Part shown: one piece after another, positions 5,032 to 5,952 of the stretch
Layout: each line of letters starts with the position of its first letter
Numbering within the stretch: position 1 is the stretch's first letter
Assembly (NCBI GenBank): GCA_934678915.1
Contig: CAKUSF010000126.1
Coordinates: forward strand, 1-5,952
DNA from: an uncultured Bacteroidales bacterium
GTDB taxonomy: Bacteria > Bacteroidota > Bacteroidia > Bacteroidales > UBA932
DNA: 5,952 bases
Direction: 5' to 3'
Position numbers and translations under genes: made by a program
Notes under the pieces: generated by a model
The model's database searches: none
Told to the model about the DNA's origin: nothing
What the model saw: only the letters and a program-made list of their open reading frames with translations

Positions 5032-5952
5032 CTAATGTTTTCTTCTAATAATTATTCTTGCATATGGTAACATCACTTTACCTTCATCTAAAAAATACAA
5101 TGAATTCATATTCGCTGTAACGTGGGCTTTGTTTCCTTGCCTACGCAATTGTTGTATTGTGCCCTCTCCCATGGCTGATATTCCAGCGCTTCTGCACCAA
5201 TCAGTGTCACAAGCATTACCGATAATCTCAAATTGATCCGGATTGTACTTGTCCATAAATGTAATTGGAACACCCATCGCACCATCCCAATCACAAGGAA
5301 TATCCTCGGTCCTGTTAATGTTTATCGCATCATAATTTTCATATTTCGGATATTCCTCAGGAGTGTAGTGTTTATAGAGAATCAGTTCCTCGTGACGTTT
5401 CTTTATGTCGAGATTTGTGAACCACGTCACACCGGACACTCTGATCATTCCTGCTTTATGGTCACCGGCTGAAGCCACGTCCTCGTAGTTGGAAATGAAA
5501 TGTCCCGCACCTCCCTTGAAACCAAATCCCAGCCATATCTTGTTGTCCTTGATGAGAGGGAAGATCTCCTTGTATTTCAGAGCATTCTGATGACCTACGA
5601 TGATGAACTTCTTGCTGTGTTCGATGAGTTGGGCGACATATTCCCGAAAGAGGCTGAATGGCGGATTGGTCACGACTATGTCGGCTTCTTTGAGCAGTTC
5701 CACGCACTCGGGGCTGCGGAAATCCCCGTCCCCTTTTAGTTTGTGGATTCCGATTTCCTCCGGGCTTGGCACACGGTCACCGTTGCGGTCACCGAAATAT
5801 TCAAGCCAGATGGCTGACTCGCAGTCGTTCCGGCTGAACAGATCCATATCCTGATTCTTGTAGCAGGTTGTGATCAGTTTCTTAAGTCCCAGAAACTCGA
5901 AATTGTAGGAAAAATAGTGAAAGAAGTTGCTGACCCTTGGGTCGTCACAGTT
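5032..5952 (-). CDS. Adenine-specific DNA methyltransferase, EcoRI family (5' end beyond window)
   Basis: The frame stays open to the window edge, giving 306 visible residues, so the start lies outside. An internal ATG at 5847 is not the true start, because conserved family sequence precedes it: NCDDPRVSNFF at the very edge, then NFEFLGLKKLITTCY. The N6-adenine methyltransferase motif IV, TNPPF, falls at visible residues 95-99, followed by SLFREYV. Later conserved parts include FIIVGHQNALKYKEIF, KIWLGFGFKGGAGHF, GVTWFTNLD, YDAININ, GVPITFMDKYNPDQFEIIG and the C-terminal PYARIIIRRK. These match the M.EcoRI-type methylase family (about 326 residues in M.EcoRI), so most of the protein is seen. 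It would use S-adenosylmethionine to methylate adenine in a short DNA site; the EcoRI site GAATTC is not assured for a distant homologue. It is transcribed ahead of the DUF262-HNH gene, so protection would be made before the nuclease. The stop is TAG. Confidence 0.92.
   Translation of the reverse strand, partial: NCDDPRVSNFFHYFSYNFEFLGLKKLITTCYKNQDMDLFSRNDCESAIWLEYFGDRNGDRVPSPEEIGIHKLKGDGDFRSPECVELLKEADIVVTNPPFSLFREYVAQLIEHSKKFIIVGHQNALKYKEIFPLIKDNKIWLGFGFKGGAGHFISNYEDVASAGDHKAGMIRVSGVTWFTNLDIKKRHEELILYKHYTPEEYPKYENYDAININRTEDIPCDWDGAMGVPITFMDKYNPDQFEIIGNACDTDWCRSAGISAMGEGTIQQLRRQGNKAHVTANMNSLYFLDEGKVMLPYARIIIRRKH

Noticed and set aside
1..5952. CRISPR array, tRNA/rRNA genes or an insertion sequence
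   Set aside because: I saw no regularly spaced direct repeats, no cloverleaf-like or rRNA-like sequence, and no transposase motifs.

Overview
The window most likely comes from a gut-type Bacteroidales chromosome (Bacteroides, Parabacteroides, Prevotella or a relative). Three things support this. A textbook Bacteroidetes promoter (TTTG-N19-TAnnTTTG) drives the central operon. Most genes lack a strong Shine-Dalgarno sequence. The broken genes resemble the HTH/excisionase-like and DUF3987 genes of Bacteroidetes integrative elements. Species cannot be told from this sequence.

Layout. (1) 1-541 is decayed coding DNA on the + strand: two reading-frame pieces, probably one or two former genes of a mobile element, interrupted by an in-frame TGA and an apparent frameshift. 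(2) A long hairpin at 566-605 closes a four-gene minus-strand operon that runs from 3079 down to 625. Its order is HxlR-family regulator, flavodoxin-like lipoprotein, iron-sulfur-flavoprotein-like FMN reductase, aldo/keto reductase. Genes overlap or lie 13-14 bp apart, and one promoter sits upstream at 3107-3137. (3) 3138-3329 has no supported gene but holds a nested 28-bp dyad. (4) 3330-3866 is a + strand pseudogene: the N-terminus of an HTH/excisionase-like protein fused in frame to the ATPase core of a DUF3987 protein, with a stop codon exactly in the Walker A loop. (5) 3929-5952 holds two minus-strand genes 5 bp apart: an EcoRI-family adenine-specific DNA methyltransferase (its 5' end is outside the window), followed by a DUF262-HNH nuclease.

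How the genes work together. The central operon looks like a self-regulated redox or electrophile response unit: a thiol-bearing HxlR regulator controlling two flavin proteins and an NADPH-dependent carbonyl reductase. The right-hand pair looks like a restriction-modification-type defence unit in which the methyltransferase would mark host DNA and the DUF262-HNH protein would cut unmarked or otherwise modified DNA. The defence pair lies directly against a dead mobile-element fragment, which suggests it arrived with, or was trapped beside, an integrative element that has since decayed. The most unusual items are the defence pair and the fused, P-loop-broken DUF3987 remnant; neither is proven novel from sequence alone.
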